Shown piece by piece: positions 36,777-49,000 of a stretch of 64,000 bases of DNA. A model generated the notes under the pieces. The model was not told the origin of the DNA and ran no database searches. It worked only from the letters and a program-made list of their open reading frames with translations. A program made the position numbers and the translations under genes. Positions within the stretch are counted from its first letter, which is position 1. Each line of letters starts with the position of its first letter. Source of the stretch: Rhynochetos jubatus (lineage: Eukaryota; Chordata; Aves; Eurypygiformes; Rhynochetidae); contig CM050651.1 of assembly GCA_027574665.1 (NCBI GenBank), positions 1,241,501-1,305,500 of the forward strand. The letters run 5' to 3'.

Positions 36777-37952
36777 GTGTCTGCATCACAACCCAGCACA
36801 CCTGCATCACTGCATTCAGTGCCTGCGCCATCATCCTCAGCACCTGCACTGCAATCCGCCACATCACCCTCCACTATGCCTCCATCAATGGCAATGCCTC
36901 CTGCTACAGCCAGTCTGTCTTCTCCCCCAGCCAGCCCACTTTCTGCAGCAGCCTCACTCCCTCAACCTTTTGTGTGTTATTGTCAGGGACGACCACTGTC
37001 TGTGGCCCCAGTTCAGAAAAAGAAATACACACATAAATCAGTCCGTATAGTCGAGGATGGTGAGGTAGCAGGGCCATCCCAGGTGGCAGAAAGAGTCAAT
37101 AAGGAAATGGGAGCAGGGCCAGCTCAAGAGTCAGAGACGGAGGATGAAGCTGTTGTGACCACATGGTCCTTATCCCTGAGGGAGCTACGGGACATCCGTA
37201 GAGACTACAGTCGCTGCCCGGGTGAACATATCATGACCTGGCTGCTCCGCTGCTGGGATAATGGGGCCAGTAGTATGGAGCTAGAGGGGAGAGAGGCTAA
37301 ACAGCTGGGGTCACTTGCCAGAGAAGGGGGAATTGATAAAGCAATTGGGTGTAAGCTACAAAATGTCAGCCTCTGGAAACAACTCCTGACCAGTGTAAAG
37401 GAAAGGTACCCTTTCAGAGAGAGTGTGCCACAACAGCTACGTAGGTGGACCAGCATGGAGAAAGGCATCCAGTACCTAAGAGAACTAGCGGTACTGGAGA
37501 TTGTTTATCGAGACCCGAATAACCCACGAGCATCCACTGACCCCGACGAAGTCTACTGCACCCGGCCCATGTGGCAGAAGTTAATGCAGAGTGCACCACC
37601 CTCATACTCCAGCGTGCTCTCAATAATAACTTGGAGAGAGGACGAGGCACCAACCATAGACGAGATGATCTGTCGATTCCGAGAGTATGAGGAAAGCCTC
37701 TCCTCCCCCATACAGGCATGTGTCTCTGCTGTGGAGAGACTGTCTAAAGAGCTCAAGGAACTCCGAGAGGAGGTGTTCCAATCCCCACCTCCACAGGCCA
37801 GCGTTTCAGCTATCAAGAGCAGGCGCTTCTCTCCTTCAAGGCAGGAATACAACAGATATCCCTCACGGGGTACCCTGTGGTTTTACCTGAGAGACCATGG
37901 AGAGGATATGAGGAGGTGGGATGGAAAACCTACATCTCTTCTGGAGCAATGA
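36777..37952 (+). CDS. Proviral gag-like protein, 391 codons open
   Basis: Gag builds the virus-like particle. The N-terminal 60 residues are rich in P, S and A (low complexity). The central part has WSLSLRELRDIRRDYSR, then LLRCWDNGASSMELEGREAK and LGSLAREGGIDKAIG, the capsid-like core that I associate with avian ERVL gag. The C-terminal region has a coiled-coil-like helix (AVERLSKELKELREEVF). No CCHC zinc knuckle is seen before the stop. The frame ends with TGA at 37950-37952 and continues in phase towards protease, so this may be the true gag end or a nonsense change. The start at 36777 is the first ATG of the open frame and may not be the original one. Confidence 0.75.
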   Translation: MSASQPSTPASLHSVPAPSSSAPALQSATSPSTMPPSMAMPPATASLSSPPASPLSAAASLPQPFVCYCQGRPLSVAPVQKKKYTHKSVRIVEDGEVAGPSQVAERVNKEMGAGPAQESETEDEAVVTTWSLSLRELRDIRRDYSRCPGEHIMTWLLRCWDNGASSMELEGREAKQLGSLAREGGIDKAIGCKLQNVSLWKQLLTSVKERYPFRESVPQQLRRWTSMEKGIQYLRELAVLEIVYRDPNNPRASTDPDEVYCTRPMWQKLMQSAPPSYSSVLSIITWREDEAPTIDEMICRFREYEESLSSPIQACVSAVERLSKELKELREEVFQSPPPQASVSAIKSRRFSPSRQEYNRYPSRGTLWFYLRDHGEDMRRWDGKPTSLLEQ

Positions 37953-39200
37953 GTAAATGAGCTGAAAGGTAAAAGATCTGCTAGTGGGGACCTAGCCAGA
38001 AAAGTTGCTGCTCCCGTATCTAAACAGGATGAACAAAGTGACATGCCCAATAATCCTTTTCTCCAGGACATGAGTGAGGCACGTGAGTATTAGAGGAGCC
38101 CTGCCTCCAGCCAGGTGGAGGAAAGGGACAACCGTGTTTACTGGACTGTATGGATTTGATGGCCTGGCACATCAGAGCTCCAGGAGTACAGAGCTCTAGT
38201 AGACACAGGTGCCCAGTGTACCCTGATGCCATCAAGCTATAGGGGTGTACAGCCCATCAGCATTTCTGGTGTGACTGGGGGCTCTCAACAACTGACTGTG
38301 CTGGAGGCTGAAATAAGCCTGACTGGGGAGGAGTGGCAAAAGCACCCCACTGTGACTGGCCCAGATGCCCCATGCATCCTTGGCATTGACTACCTTAAGA
38401 GAGGGTACTTTAAGGACCCTAAAGGGTACTGGTGGGCTTTTGGGATAGCTGCTATAGAGGCTGATGAAATTGAGCAGCTGTCTGTCTTGCCTGGTCTCTC
38501 ACAGGACCCTTCTGTTGTGGGATTGCTAAAGGTTGCAGACCAACAGGTGCCAACTGACACCACAACAGTGCACCGGCGACAGTACCGTAGTAACAGAGAC
38601 TCTTTGCTTCCCATCCAGAAGCTGATTCTTCAGCTGGAGAGCCAAGGGGTGATCAGCAAAACCCGCTCACCCTTTAACAGCCCCATCTGGCCAGTGCGTA
38701 AGTCTGATGAAGAATGGAGACAGACAGTGGACTGTCGTGGCCTGAATGAAGTCACGCCACCACTGAGTGTTGCCGTGCCAGACATGCTGGAACTCCAATA
38801 CGAGCTGGAGTCAAAGGCAGCCAAGTAGTATGCTACGACTGATATTGCTAATGCTTTTTTCTCCATTCCTTTGGCAGCAGGGTGCAGGCCACAGTTTGCT
38901 TTCACCTGGAGGGGCATCCAATACACCTGGAATTGGCTGCCCCAGAGGTGGAAACACAGTCCTACCATCTGTCATGGACTGATCCAGACCGCACTGGAAC
39001 AGGGTGCAGCTCCCGAACATCTACAGTACATTGATGACATCATTGTATGGGGCGACACAGCTGACGAAGTTTTTGAGAAGGGTAAGAATATCATCCAGAT
39101 TCTGCTGAAAGCCGGTTTTGCCATCAAGCAAAGTAAGGTCAAGGGTCCTGCACGAGAGATTCAATTCCTGGGAGTAAAATGGCACAATGGACATTGCTAG
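37953..39200 (+). pseudogene. Proviral protease and reverse transcriptase region, interrupted
   Basis: It stays in the gag frame. The aspartic protease motif LVDTGA is at 38196-38213, followed by an ILGIDYL flap-end segment near 38.38 kb. Reverse transcriptase begins around 38.58 kb (LESQGVISKTRSPFNSPIWP, then VDCRGLNEV), continues after a stop with ATTDIANAFFSIPL, and has the catalytic YIDD at 39027-39038. The maturation and DNA-synthesis steps would depend on these domains. In-frame stops: TAG 38091, TGA 38157, TAG 38826-38828 and TAG 39198-39200. It cannot yield an active polyprotein. Confidence 0.85.
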
Positions 39201-40340
39201 ATCCCGATGGACATGATTAACAAAATCACAGCTATGTCCCCACCAACGAGCAGAAAGGAAACATAAGCTTTCCTAGGCATCGTGGGTTTCTGGTGAAAGC
39301 ATATTCCAAATTACAGTCAAATTGTCCACCCTCTACAAAGTGACCCGTAAGAAAAATGATGTCCAATGGGGCCCAGAGTAGCGACAAGCCTTTGAACAGG
39401 TCAAGCAGGAGATTGTGCATGCAGTAGCCCTTGGACCAGTCCGGACAGGGTCAGAAGTAAAGAATGTACTCTACACTGCAGCTGGGGAGAATGGCCCTAC
39501 CTGGAGTCTCTGGCAGAAAGATCCAGGAGAGACCCGAGGTCGTCCCCTTGGATTTTGGAGCCGGGGATATAGAGGATCTGAGGTCCACTACACTCCAACC
39601 GAAAAAGAGATACTGGCAGCTTATGAGGGCGTCCGATCTGCCTCAGAGGTGGTTGGCACTGAAGCCCAGCTCCTCCTGGCACCTTGACTGCCAGTGCTGG
39701 GTTGGATGTTCAAAGGCAGAGTCTCCTCCACTCATCATGCCACAGATGCTACATGGAGTAAGTGGGCTGCCCTGATCACACAGCGATCCCGTATAGGGAA
39801 TCCCAGTCGCCCAGGAATCCTAGAAGTGATCATGGACTGTCCGGAGGGCAAAGGCTTCGGGATGTCACCAGAGGAGGAGGTGACACAGGCTGAGGAAGCC
39901 CCTTTGTACAATCAGTTGCCTGAAGATGAGAAGCAATATGCCCTGTTTACTGATGGGTCTTGCCGCATTGTAGAGAAACATGGGAGGTGGAAAGCTGCTG
40001 TGTGGAGTCCCACCCGACAAGTTGCAGAGACTGCAGAAGGCCAGGGTGAATCGAGTCAGTTTGCAGAGGTAAAGGCCATCCAGCTGGCTTTGGACATTGC
40101 TCAACGAGAGAAATGGCCAGTGCTTCATCTCTACACTGACTCGTGGATGGTGGCAAATGCACTGTGGGGGTGGCTGCAGCAGTGGAAACAGAGCAACTGG
40201 CAGCGCTGAGGCAAACCTATCTGGGCTGCCGCGCTATGGCAGGACATTGCTTCCCGTCTAGACAGCCTGGTCGTCAAAGTGCATCACGTTGATGCCCACA
40301 TGCCCAAAAGCCGAGCCACTGAAGAACACCAACACAGCTG
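39201..40340 (+). pseudogene. Proviral RT connection and RNase H region, frame-shifted
   Basis: After 39200 the coding trace moves to another frame. The segment at 39415-39687 (PTEKEILAAYEGV) is the RT-RNase H connection, closed by TGA at 39685. RNase H follows with ALFTDGS near 39.95 kb, SQFAEVKAIQLAL near 40.05 kb (catalytic Glu), LYTDSWMVANAL near 40.14 kb (catalytic Asp) and HHVDAH near 40.28 kb, so the active-site residues are still readable. A TGA at 40207-40209 splits the domain before its last motif. RNase H would remove the RNA strand during reverse transcription. Confidence 0.82.
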
Positions 40341-41252
40341 GTAGACCAGGCTGTTAAGATTGCAGTGGCTCAGGTGGATCTGGACTGGCAACATAAAGGT
40401 GAGCTGTTCATGGCTAGGTGGGCCCATGACACCTCGGGCCACCAGGGGAGAGATGCCACGTACAGGTGGGCTCGTGACTGAGGGGTGGATTTGACCATAG
40501 ACACAATTGCTCAGGTTATCCATGAATGTGAGACGTGCTGCCATCAAACATGCCAAGAGGGTAAAGCCTCTTTAGTATGGGGGCCGACGCAGGCCTGGCA
40601 GGTTGGCTATATCACTGTCCCCAAAACCTGCCAAGGCAAGTGCCATGTTCTCACAATGGTGGAGGCAACCACGGGGTGGCTAGAAACATATCCGGTGTCC
40701 CATGCCACTGCTCGAAATACTATTTTGGGCCTTGAAAGGCAAGTCCTGTGGTGACACGGCACCCCGGAAAGAATTGAATCAGATAACGGGACTCATTTCC
40801 GAAACAGCCTCGTAGATGCTTGGGCTGAGGAACATGGAATTGAGTGGGTGCACCACATTCCCTATCATGCACCTGCCTCAGAGAAGGTCGAGCGGTGCAA
40901 TGGGCTGCTAAAGACCACCCTGAGAGCAATGGAGGGTGGAACACTCAGGAACTGGGATGCCAACTTGGCAAAGGCCACATGTTTAGTTAATACCAGGGGA
41001 TCTGTCAATTGAGCTGGCTCTGCACACTCAAGCCGTCTACGGACGGTAGAAGGAGATAAAGACCCTGTAGTACATACTAGAAGCATGCTGGGAAAAATGG
41101 TTTGGGTTACTCCCACCTTGGGCAAAGGCAAACCCATCCGTGGGGTTGCTTTTGCTCAAGGATCTGGGCGCAGTTGGTGGGTAATGAGAGAAGATGGGGA
41201 AGTCCGCTGTTTGCCCCAGGGGGATTTGATTCTGGGAGAAAACAGCCCATAA
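40341..41252 (+). pseudogene. Proviral integrase, interrupted and missing a catalytic Asp
   Basis: The HHCC zinc finger is readable (HDTSGH near 40.43 kb, CETCCHQTC near 40.53 kb), split by TGA 40479-40481. In the core, the first Asp of the D,D-35-E triad is expected near 40605-40607, but the codon gives Gly (QVGYIT). The second Asp (ESDNGTHF, near 40.78 kb) and the Glu 35 residues on (SEKVERCNG) are present. A further TGA lies at 40752-40754. The C-terminal SH3-like end (GRSWWVMREDGEV) stops at 41250-41252. Integrase joins proviral DNA to the host; this copy could not. Confidence 0.8.
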
Positions 41253-41618
41253 TTACAGTGCACGAGGGACACGAATCGCTGCCACTAACCCCTGTTTTTG
41301 AGCTTTATGTTACAGGCACCCGCTCTGGCAGAAAACCACCCCATCCTACAGAGGTCCAGCCTAGCCAGGAGCACAGCAGTGACCTGAGCTGAGCTGGCTT
41401 CGGTGCCCAACAATCCCACACAACCCTTCCACCTTTGCCTGTCCTGAGTGACCCACACCTGATGGAATCTGAATTCGTGGACTAATGGATTGTTTGCCAA
41501 GATGGTCCATAGACTAAGGGAATGATATCCGTGTGGGATGGGATGGGAAAGGGGAAACAGGCTGATGGGAGTTTATGGAATAGTGTGGGAGGTGAGCTTG
41601 ATGTGCATGTGGTGAATC
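41253..41618 (+). other. Short region between integrase and 3' LTR, no env
   Basis: About 370 bases with no long open frame and no envelope-like signal, furin or fusion motif. Its small size shows env is absent rather than merely decayed. It need not hold any gene. Confidence 0.65.
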
Positions 41619-41630
41619 AAAAGGGGTGGA
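41619..41630 (+). other. Polypurine tract of the provirus
   Basis: AAAAGGGGTGGA-type purine-rich sequence just upstream of the 3' LTR, where plus-strand DNA synthesis would begin. It is interrupted by a single T. Confidence 0.7.
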
Positions 41631-41634
41631 TTAG

Positions 41635-42250
41635 TGTCTTAGCTTTGCACCAGTTGGTCTATATTTTGCTTCACCCCATATGCATCAAGCTGGATACGTG
41701 GTGCCTACCCCAGGGCCCACGGTACTGCAGGACAGGTGGGGAGGGGGTGGGGATGTGGGTGGAAAGGGTTATGGTTGGGTATAAGGAAAGAGGAAGGGTC
41801 TGAGGGGGCTTCTGGCCAAGGGGGCTGGGGCTTTGTTTTTTGTGGGGACCTCGTGGTGAGTGGTTGGTGCTCCAAGCAGAGTGAGCGTCTTGCCGGGCAA
41901 ATCAGTCTAGGAGTCAGGGTTTGAAAGTTTTCTTTTTTCCTCTCTTACTCTTCCTGCTCTTGGCCCCCGGGCGGTTTCGTGGGGGGTTTGCTCCCTTTGG
42001 GTTGTTGTTTTTCCTCTTCCGTTCTCGGAGTGAGATCCTGTATCATTTGCTCTACCTTTTTCCTCTGTTCCTTAAATTACTCATTAGCACTAGCATTGTC
42101 AGTAACTCCCTAAGTTGCATTTATATAATTAAATAGTTCTTAACTCCTACGGGCTTGTCCTCGGTTTGTTCCGCCAATCCTTCCTCACTGGGAGGGGGTG
42201 GGGGATGGGGCAGAGTGGTAGAGCGGCTGGTTGTGATAAAAACCACGACA
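41635..42250 (+). repeat. 3' LTR of the provirus (616 bp)
   Basis: It starts TGTCTTAGC and ends ACCACGACA. By hand count it differs from the 5' LTR at about 28 aligned positions out of about 590, plus several indels. Since LTRs are identical at integration, this measures age. Confidence 0.9.
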
Positions 42251-42255
42251 GTAGC
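42251..42255. repeat. Right target-site duplication of the provirus (GTAGC)
   Basis: An exact copy of 35402-35406, placed directly after the GACA end of the 3' LTR. Confidence 0.85.
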
Positions 42256-45200
42256 CAATAGGATGTGTATCTGAAGTGGGAGCAGACACCTGGAGTAGTA
42301 CTACTTACACTGTAAGCTGTGTGGAAGCAGCCCGTAAGGGTAGCATGTATTGTGAAGGTTCTGCTCTCTGTTTTGCCTTTATATTTAAACCGTGTTTTTT
42401 GTCTGGAATCTTGCAAGGCCTGGGTGAAGTATCTTGGCGTGCTTTGGCAGTTCTGAAATGGAACCAGCTTTGAGATCTACCTGCCGTGCATCTAATAAGA
42501 AAACTGTATGTTTTGGTTTTTGAGGACTTCCTCAACTAAAAGAAAAAAGTCTCATCTCATGTTGATGCTACTCCACTGTCTATTGTTTCTTCTAATAATA
42601 GCAGCATACGAGGTGTAGAATTTAGGTGGCTTGTGACTGTGACTGAACCGTTAATTTCAATAATTTTAAGAAATTAAAGATGGGTGCTAAAAAGTAATTC
42701 CAGTATTGTGCCAGTGTGAATGAGATTAAAATGAGAGCCCTCCTAAATCCTAAAAGTTCTCTCATGGAGAACCTATTTTGTTATTGATGTCAGAACAAGA
42801 CATACTTTAGTGAAAGTTAGCTGGAAGAGAGTTTTAGCCAATATTATGGCTTTCCAGAAATTACTTTTCAGTCCCGCCAGTTTGCTAGATTCAAACAGGA
42901 ATACAGACTTTTAGGGAAGAACTACTTGATTTTTCTCTCCTGACTTTTCTTGAAAGTGCTTTATGCTGAAGCTCCACACACATGTAGTTATATCTGAGTT
43001 CAGATTAATTTTTGAGTGTGATCTTTGACATTCTACTAAAAGGTCCTATTTTTTTCTTCTACGTGTCTTTCAGCAATTCTTCTTTACCTCATTCCTTTAT
43101 TCCTTCTGTTATGTATCAGCAAGCTCTGCAAAAATAAATTCAAGTGTTGTTTCTGCATTCAGCCTTCACATGGGCCTGTGATTTGTCTAATCATTTTCTA
43201 ATGTTTGTGACAGCGTAAGCAGGTGATTGTCTTTAACGTATTATTAAAAGGAAAATATTTCTGTTCCGTGTTGTCAGTGGTGAGAATTTTAAGCATGAGG
43301 ATTAAATGTGCATTCAAACAGTTATGAAACGGTTTCTAGTTGAACCTCTTGTAATTAGGGTGGCGGGCAGAGACTCCCCTGTAATTCCCTTAACATCTGG
43401 GCCATCATCTAAATACATAGATGGGCAGTTAGGAATGGCAGTGTCGTTTCAAAGTACAAAATCTGAATCCAGAAGGCATTTAGAATTAGCTCTATGTTAT
43501 TTAACTTTAAAATTTATTTTGATGTGTTTTTCTATTGGGTAATGATCATGCCGTTTACACATGTGATGTATCCAGGAGAGTGTGGTGATTCCTTTCTCTG
43601 CTGCTGTCCATAAATTAAGGGAAGAAAAAAGAGCATATAAACCTGTTCCATATAATATGCCTGTCTCAAAAAGAATAAAGATTTATTGGTTCTGTTCAAC
43701 CTGCATTGTCCTATAGCACTCAAAATGTTTTTAGGATACTATGAGATTCCGTTTCAGATGTTTGGAACTCAAGCTGAATTATGTGAAATGGAAATTGAAA
43801 TAATGACAAGTTGTGAAGTTGTTATCTGGTTTCACCTAAATTTTCTTTACGTTGATTGTCAGTATCAGCACAGATGTTTTCAGCATTAACTTCTCTGATA
43901 TCCAAGTCTAATATTTTCCATTTGTTTCAGCCTGTTATCAGTTCTCAGAAGTCAGTTATTTTGAAACACTAGAAAATGCATTTCAGTATTGTTATTCATC
44001 TGTAAAAAATGAAGTGAAGGTACCTTAATGGACAAAATATGCAGACCAGACATTGCTCCAAAGCAGTATACTGTTGCAGGTTATAAAGGGGTTGTGTCCC
44101 AAGAGGCAAGTTTCCAGAACTCATGAGGGGCACAGCTGCCGCACTGGTAGCACTTGTCTTGATGAATGTGGTCCCAGATTCTCCTCTGTTAACTTCATCT
44201 TCTGAAGAGACAAAGGGAAAAGCCATTGTGCTCTTCCTAAGGCAGGGGCTGCACTGGCTTGTCCTGGCTGCCTGATTATTGTTGTAATGGGGAGGAAGTG
44301 TGCAGGATTTTCTACTTCCAATGCTGTGACCAGGAAAATACTTCTTAAGGTATTTGACTTCTCACATGTCTTCTGAATTTAACTGGCACCAGTGACGAGA
44401 CCAAACTTTCCAAGGCCAGCCATGTTCCTGTCCATTGCTCTGGCTGGTGCCCTGCTTAACCAGCATGTTACACACTTTGTTATGCAGGAAATGGCTCCAT
44501 AGGTCAACAACAATTACATTAGCCTTATCTAGGAAAGAAGTATCTCTGTAGTTAGGCTTTTCCTGGTATTATAGAGGTTTATGACCTTTCTTTGTGATTG
44601 TGGATAAGAAATGGATAATATATTCTTATCATTCCCAGATGGTAAAGCTCACATCTCAAAGGTACTGTGTGTTGTTCAGCCTCAGCCTCTCCCTAGTGTG
44701 GCACTTTAAGAAGCCTTCCCTGATAACTGCCTGTAGTATCAATTCTGTTGCCTAGTTTTGACATGTTGATGTAATTTGGGGAATTATGCAGTCCATAACT
44801 TCCAAAGAATCATCATGCTTATGAACCCTGCAGGTTCAAACTATGGATCAGTCAGCTGCCTCTTGCTGGAACTCTTTAAAGGTCAAACTAAAATATAAAT
44901 CTCTTGCACTGATGCCTGATTTAAATCATCTCCAAGGTCTCACTGTGAAGCCTCAACTTCTTCAGGGACCTGAGATGCCAGGTGTAATAAAGTATGGTGC
45001 AAAAGAATATGGATTCAGGGGAGGAAATTAATTTATGATTAAAGCTACCATTTGCATTATGGATGGGTAGTTTTATCTCATGTTAACAAACATAGAAAGT
45101 TACCTTTTGGAAAATGGAGAGGCCTTCTGTTCATAATGAAAGCTCTGGGCTTTTCAGTTACAATTAGCATAAGATAATTGCATCCTTTGTGCATTGAACA

Positions 45201-45990
45201 TGTGTGTTGTCAGTCATGATGTTATTTTGGCACAGAGAATGATAAACTTTGTAATGTATCTTTCCCCTCTGCTTAATTTGACAGTTATGAAATGTAATAC
45301 ATTTTGGCCCTGATCATGCAACAGCGTAAGTGAATTTATATTTTGTTCAGGATGGTATATGCAGGAGTATTGCATAGAATGAATGCCTCTGTTAATCTCT
45401 CCTCCTCCTTTCTCCTAGAGGAGCCAGAGAGATTCAAAGAATGGTTGTTCTCCGAGAGAGGGATTGCATTTGTAACTGTGATGAGTATCATTTGAAGAAC
45501 AAACACAAAGAACAGCCTTTTTTGAGATTTTCATGTATATACTCAGCTGTGTACATCTATCTACATCACTTTGATCTTGTCCCAGCATAGCGAACAAATT
45601 GAGCTGCTTCATGTAGTCAGGCAGTTCAAACAGTAATAGTCTACTTCAAAATCAGGCTTATGGTTCACTTGAAAGAACTGTGGAGTTTTCTTCCAATCTG
45701 GGTAGTAAATTGGAAATTTTTATATTCTGGAAGATTAGAGTGCATAGTCAGTTTGTCATAGTTATTACTGTAACATGCCACTATACTATTTATTAAATTT
45801 GGTCAATGTGAGGCATCAGATAAATTTCTTTAGTACTGTTGTTATAGGCTAGCACAGTCATAGGCAGTGACTGAGCTGTTGGGTAGGAGACTGCAAGATC
45901 AGCTGATAGCCTTTACTCTAGGCTGTCACTGGCAGGTTTGAGGTTCCTTTTGAATTCAGTTCATCTTAGCAAAAGGGTTAAGGTGTAATT

Positions 45991-46063
45991 TAAGACCTTA
46001 TATAAAGGTCTTAATTATTATTTAGTAAATACTTAAGTAAATGTAGTAAATGCTTAAGTAAAT
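45991..46063. repeat. Small hairpin next to a 21-bp tandem repeat
   Basis: TAAGACCTT and AAGGTCTTA (45991-46013) form a perfect 9-bp stem with a 5-base loop. Directly downstream, AGTAAATACTTAAGTAAATG-like units repeat with a period of 21 (46024-46044 and 46045-46063), each centred on the palindrome CTTAAG. The role is unknown; it may be AT-rich slippage. Confidence 0.6.
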
Positions 46064-49000
46064 TTTTTTCTCTGCTGAGCAATGTAGTTTCTAGGACAGA
46101 AGTTTTAAGAGCATTTTTAAAAAGCATATGTGCACTAATTAATCTGTCTGTAATTAATTAGGCTGTGATCTTTTCTGCAGATTCAGGGCTTAGCATAAGG
46201 AAAATACTTTCTAAATCCATACATCCACAGGGAGAAGATATCATCCATCTCCTTTGTGTACCACATTGAATACCTCAGTCATCAATTTTTCTTCAGTGGC
46301 AATTATTTACTTGTGCAGTTTGGCTCTTAGATTTTCAGCAGTTATCTCCTAATTTCAACCTGCTCCATGACTGAAATGGCATTGGTATCACTCGTTTGCC
46401 ATGTCATCAAACTGCTGCCAAGCTTTCTTTATCATGATCCAGTGTGTAAGTGATGATGAAGTGCTTACCAAGGCCAACTTACCTGCTTCATGAGCTCTGT
46501 GAGTAGAAGTGTGCAAGGTTGTATCCAAAAGCTTTCATTTCTGCTCTGGGTACCTGCTTTACCTTCCTTACACAGGCTCGCCTAGAAAATGTCCTGGCCA
46601 AGTGTGATAACGTGAGCACCTTTCACTGTGCTCTAGTGCTTCTCTTCATTGTCTGCAAATTGTAATTATATCAGAAATTATCATTCTCTTGCAACCCCAG
46701 CAGCACACTTCTTTGGGCAACTCAGCTGGCACTCCCATTTGAGGATACTGATGTACAGGGTTTATGGGCAAGGAGCCTTCATGTGTGAAGAAATCAAGAC
46801 TGTCACAAAGTTACAGAGGCAGAAAATAAAGAGACAAGGAGGCAGAGGCAGTCACCGCTTCTTGTCATGCTGATCCTTATCAGACAAATACTGATTTCTG
46901 TATGGTTCCTGAAGAGACTACAGGTCGCTGCTCTGTTGTGGAACTTAAGCCAACATCAAGTGGCTGGAGGGTTCAGGGAACCTTTTTTCATCATCCATCC
47001 TGATTTACTGGTCTTAATGTAGCTCTGCAAAATAGCCACATGGCAATGATCTTTAAGACTGAGCAGGTGTCAGGGAGTGAAAGGGAAGGCCTCTGAACCA
47101 TGACAGAAACATATCTTATGTTTCTGTGGTACCTCTTGGCACCTCTCCAGAACTTAGACAGGTGTCTATGGAGCCCTGTGATCAGTCTTCCTATTTTCAT
47201 TGATGGTTTGACTCCCTGTATTCATTTCCCTTGGCTGCACTGCACTACCATAGTGGGTTTTTAGCCATAAAAAAGCATGTTTATCGTACTGCCCTTGTAA
47301 AATCTTATAGTACAGCCTGTAAGGTACTTACATTCTCATGATAAAAGGATCATTTTAAATATCATATTATGAATATTGTTCTTGTGATATTTTAGCAATT
47401 TGGCAAATCATTTGTATAGGTAGTCAGATGGTACAGCTTGCAAGTGGATTGCTAGTTTGAAACAACTGATACTGAGATGTATCAGATGTATGAGGTTGGA
47501 TTAGGATCAAAGCACAGACAGACCATAAGCATATGCAAGAAGGTGACTGGGTAAGGAAACTTCTAGTGACGAATTTATCACATAAGTTTTGCTGGTTTAT
47601 CAATTCAGATGGTTTGCAGAAATCCTGAATGTGTTTGTTATTGTGAAGATCTGGTAGAATTCTCTGGTAAAATGATCTCTAGCATATGGATAAACCGAAT
47701 GCTGCACAACTTAGACTAATTAAATTAATTGTTTGATGTTGCTGCTTCTACAATGGCAGGTAGTTTTTGTAATTAACCTAAACATGGAAATAAAGATGAT
47801 TCCCTCGAATATGGTTTTTAATGTAATTAATACGAAAAGGGATGGTGGTGGAAGAACGAATTCCCACAGTTTATATGACTTCTTTCAGACCAAATACAGT
47901 GCAGAAAAGCAGAGATTTTTGTATTAGCTTTACCTACCAACATTTTTCAAGGAATACACATCACTTTCTGCAGACAATGTACTTACTTAATAGTCTTCTG
48001 CATAATAAGAACCATCCAGACCAAACAAGTGGCAAGGAAATTTTTCAGTTCCCTTTTTTGATGAAGAGTTTTTCTGGTACAGAGCTGATGAGCCAAAATA
48101 TAATTTTTCTGCTTGTTCAAATTAATGTGAAAAATGACTGAAGAGCTTACTTTTAGCTTCCTCTAGGGGCGCGTTCTAGGTTTTTCATTTGTGTTGTTGT
48201 TAACTTTGCTATACTGATATTCCTTTATCTCTCCTTTCTCTTTTTTTTTTTTAATCTGAGCCTTTCTAGACAGACTTTAGTGAAATAATAGCTAGCAAAC
48301 TCCTAGTTACCATGTGTCTTGTATATATCTTTGTTGGACCATAGGCCTGATTTCACAGTAGTTTATTGTTGTTCGAGCTGCCTGGTAACAGGAAGATGAT
48401 TGACTTGTTCTTAAATTAAATTAGGAGTAGGACTTAACTCATAACAAGCAGAGTATGTTAAGACTACGTATGTGGATGACCTCTAATAAATTTCATTATA
48501 TCTCTGTAATGATATAAAGTTGCTCTCAGGAACAACTGGAAATTCCATGGATTGTGGTAGGGAGTGTCTTTGTGCCTTCCTAGCACGCATCCTTCTACAG
48601 TACCTCTGTCTTGGTTCTACCCTCTTTCCCCTTCTTGAACCCTCCATTTTTAAATTTTCTATGTCTTTCTAAAAAGCAGAATGTTTTTAAATAGCTAGAC
48701 TATTTAAATAAATGTCTAGACTGCGTTTATCTATGACTGAGGCAATTAGAAAAATAGACAAAAGTTAGACAAGCCTGTGATACAAAACTTATCTCCTTAC
48801 TTTTCTCCTAATTGTACTATTAAATGCAACTCTGCTCTACCAGCAAAACTGGTTTATTTAGAAGTGCAGTGATGATTATGGTTTGTTGCAAATGCCAAAT
48901 TCCATTTTTGCCAGAACAAAAATGTTCACCTGTTTGTGAGCTCCTATTCTTGAAAGCATATTCTTGAAAGTCTCTGGAGAAAGCAGTAAATTTGCTTGAG

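Larger units (their letters stand above)
35407..42250 (+). mobile_element. ERVL-like (class III) endogenous provirus, two LTRs, no env, defective
   Basis: Two LTRs with TGTC...GACA ends flank a 5.6-kb interior, and a perfect 5-bp target duplication frames the whole. In order: primer binding site, a small hydrophobic frame, gag, protease, reverse transcriptase, RNase H, integrase, purine tract. Only about 380 bases separate the integrase stop from the 3' LTR, so env is absent, as in many ERVL elements. Gag and pol share a frame for much of their length. Pol has several stops and a frame change, so the copy is dead. It sits in intron 2 of the FREM-like locus in the same orientation. The class is inferred from the gag and pol style, the lack of env and the target-site size; a polymerase tree would settle it. 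Confidence 0.88.

Noticed and set aside
41253..41634. Possible env or dUTPase remnant after integrase
   Set aside because: Too short (about 380 bases) and without any characteristic motif in three frames.
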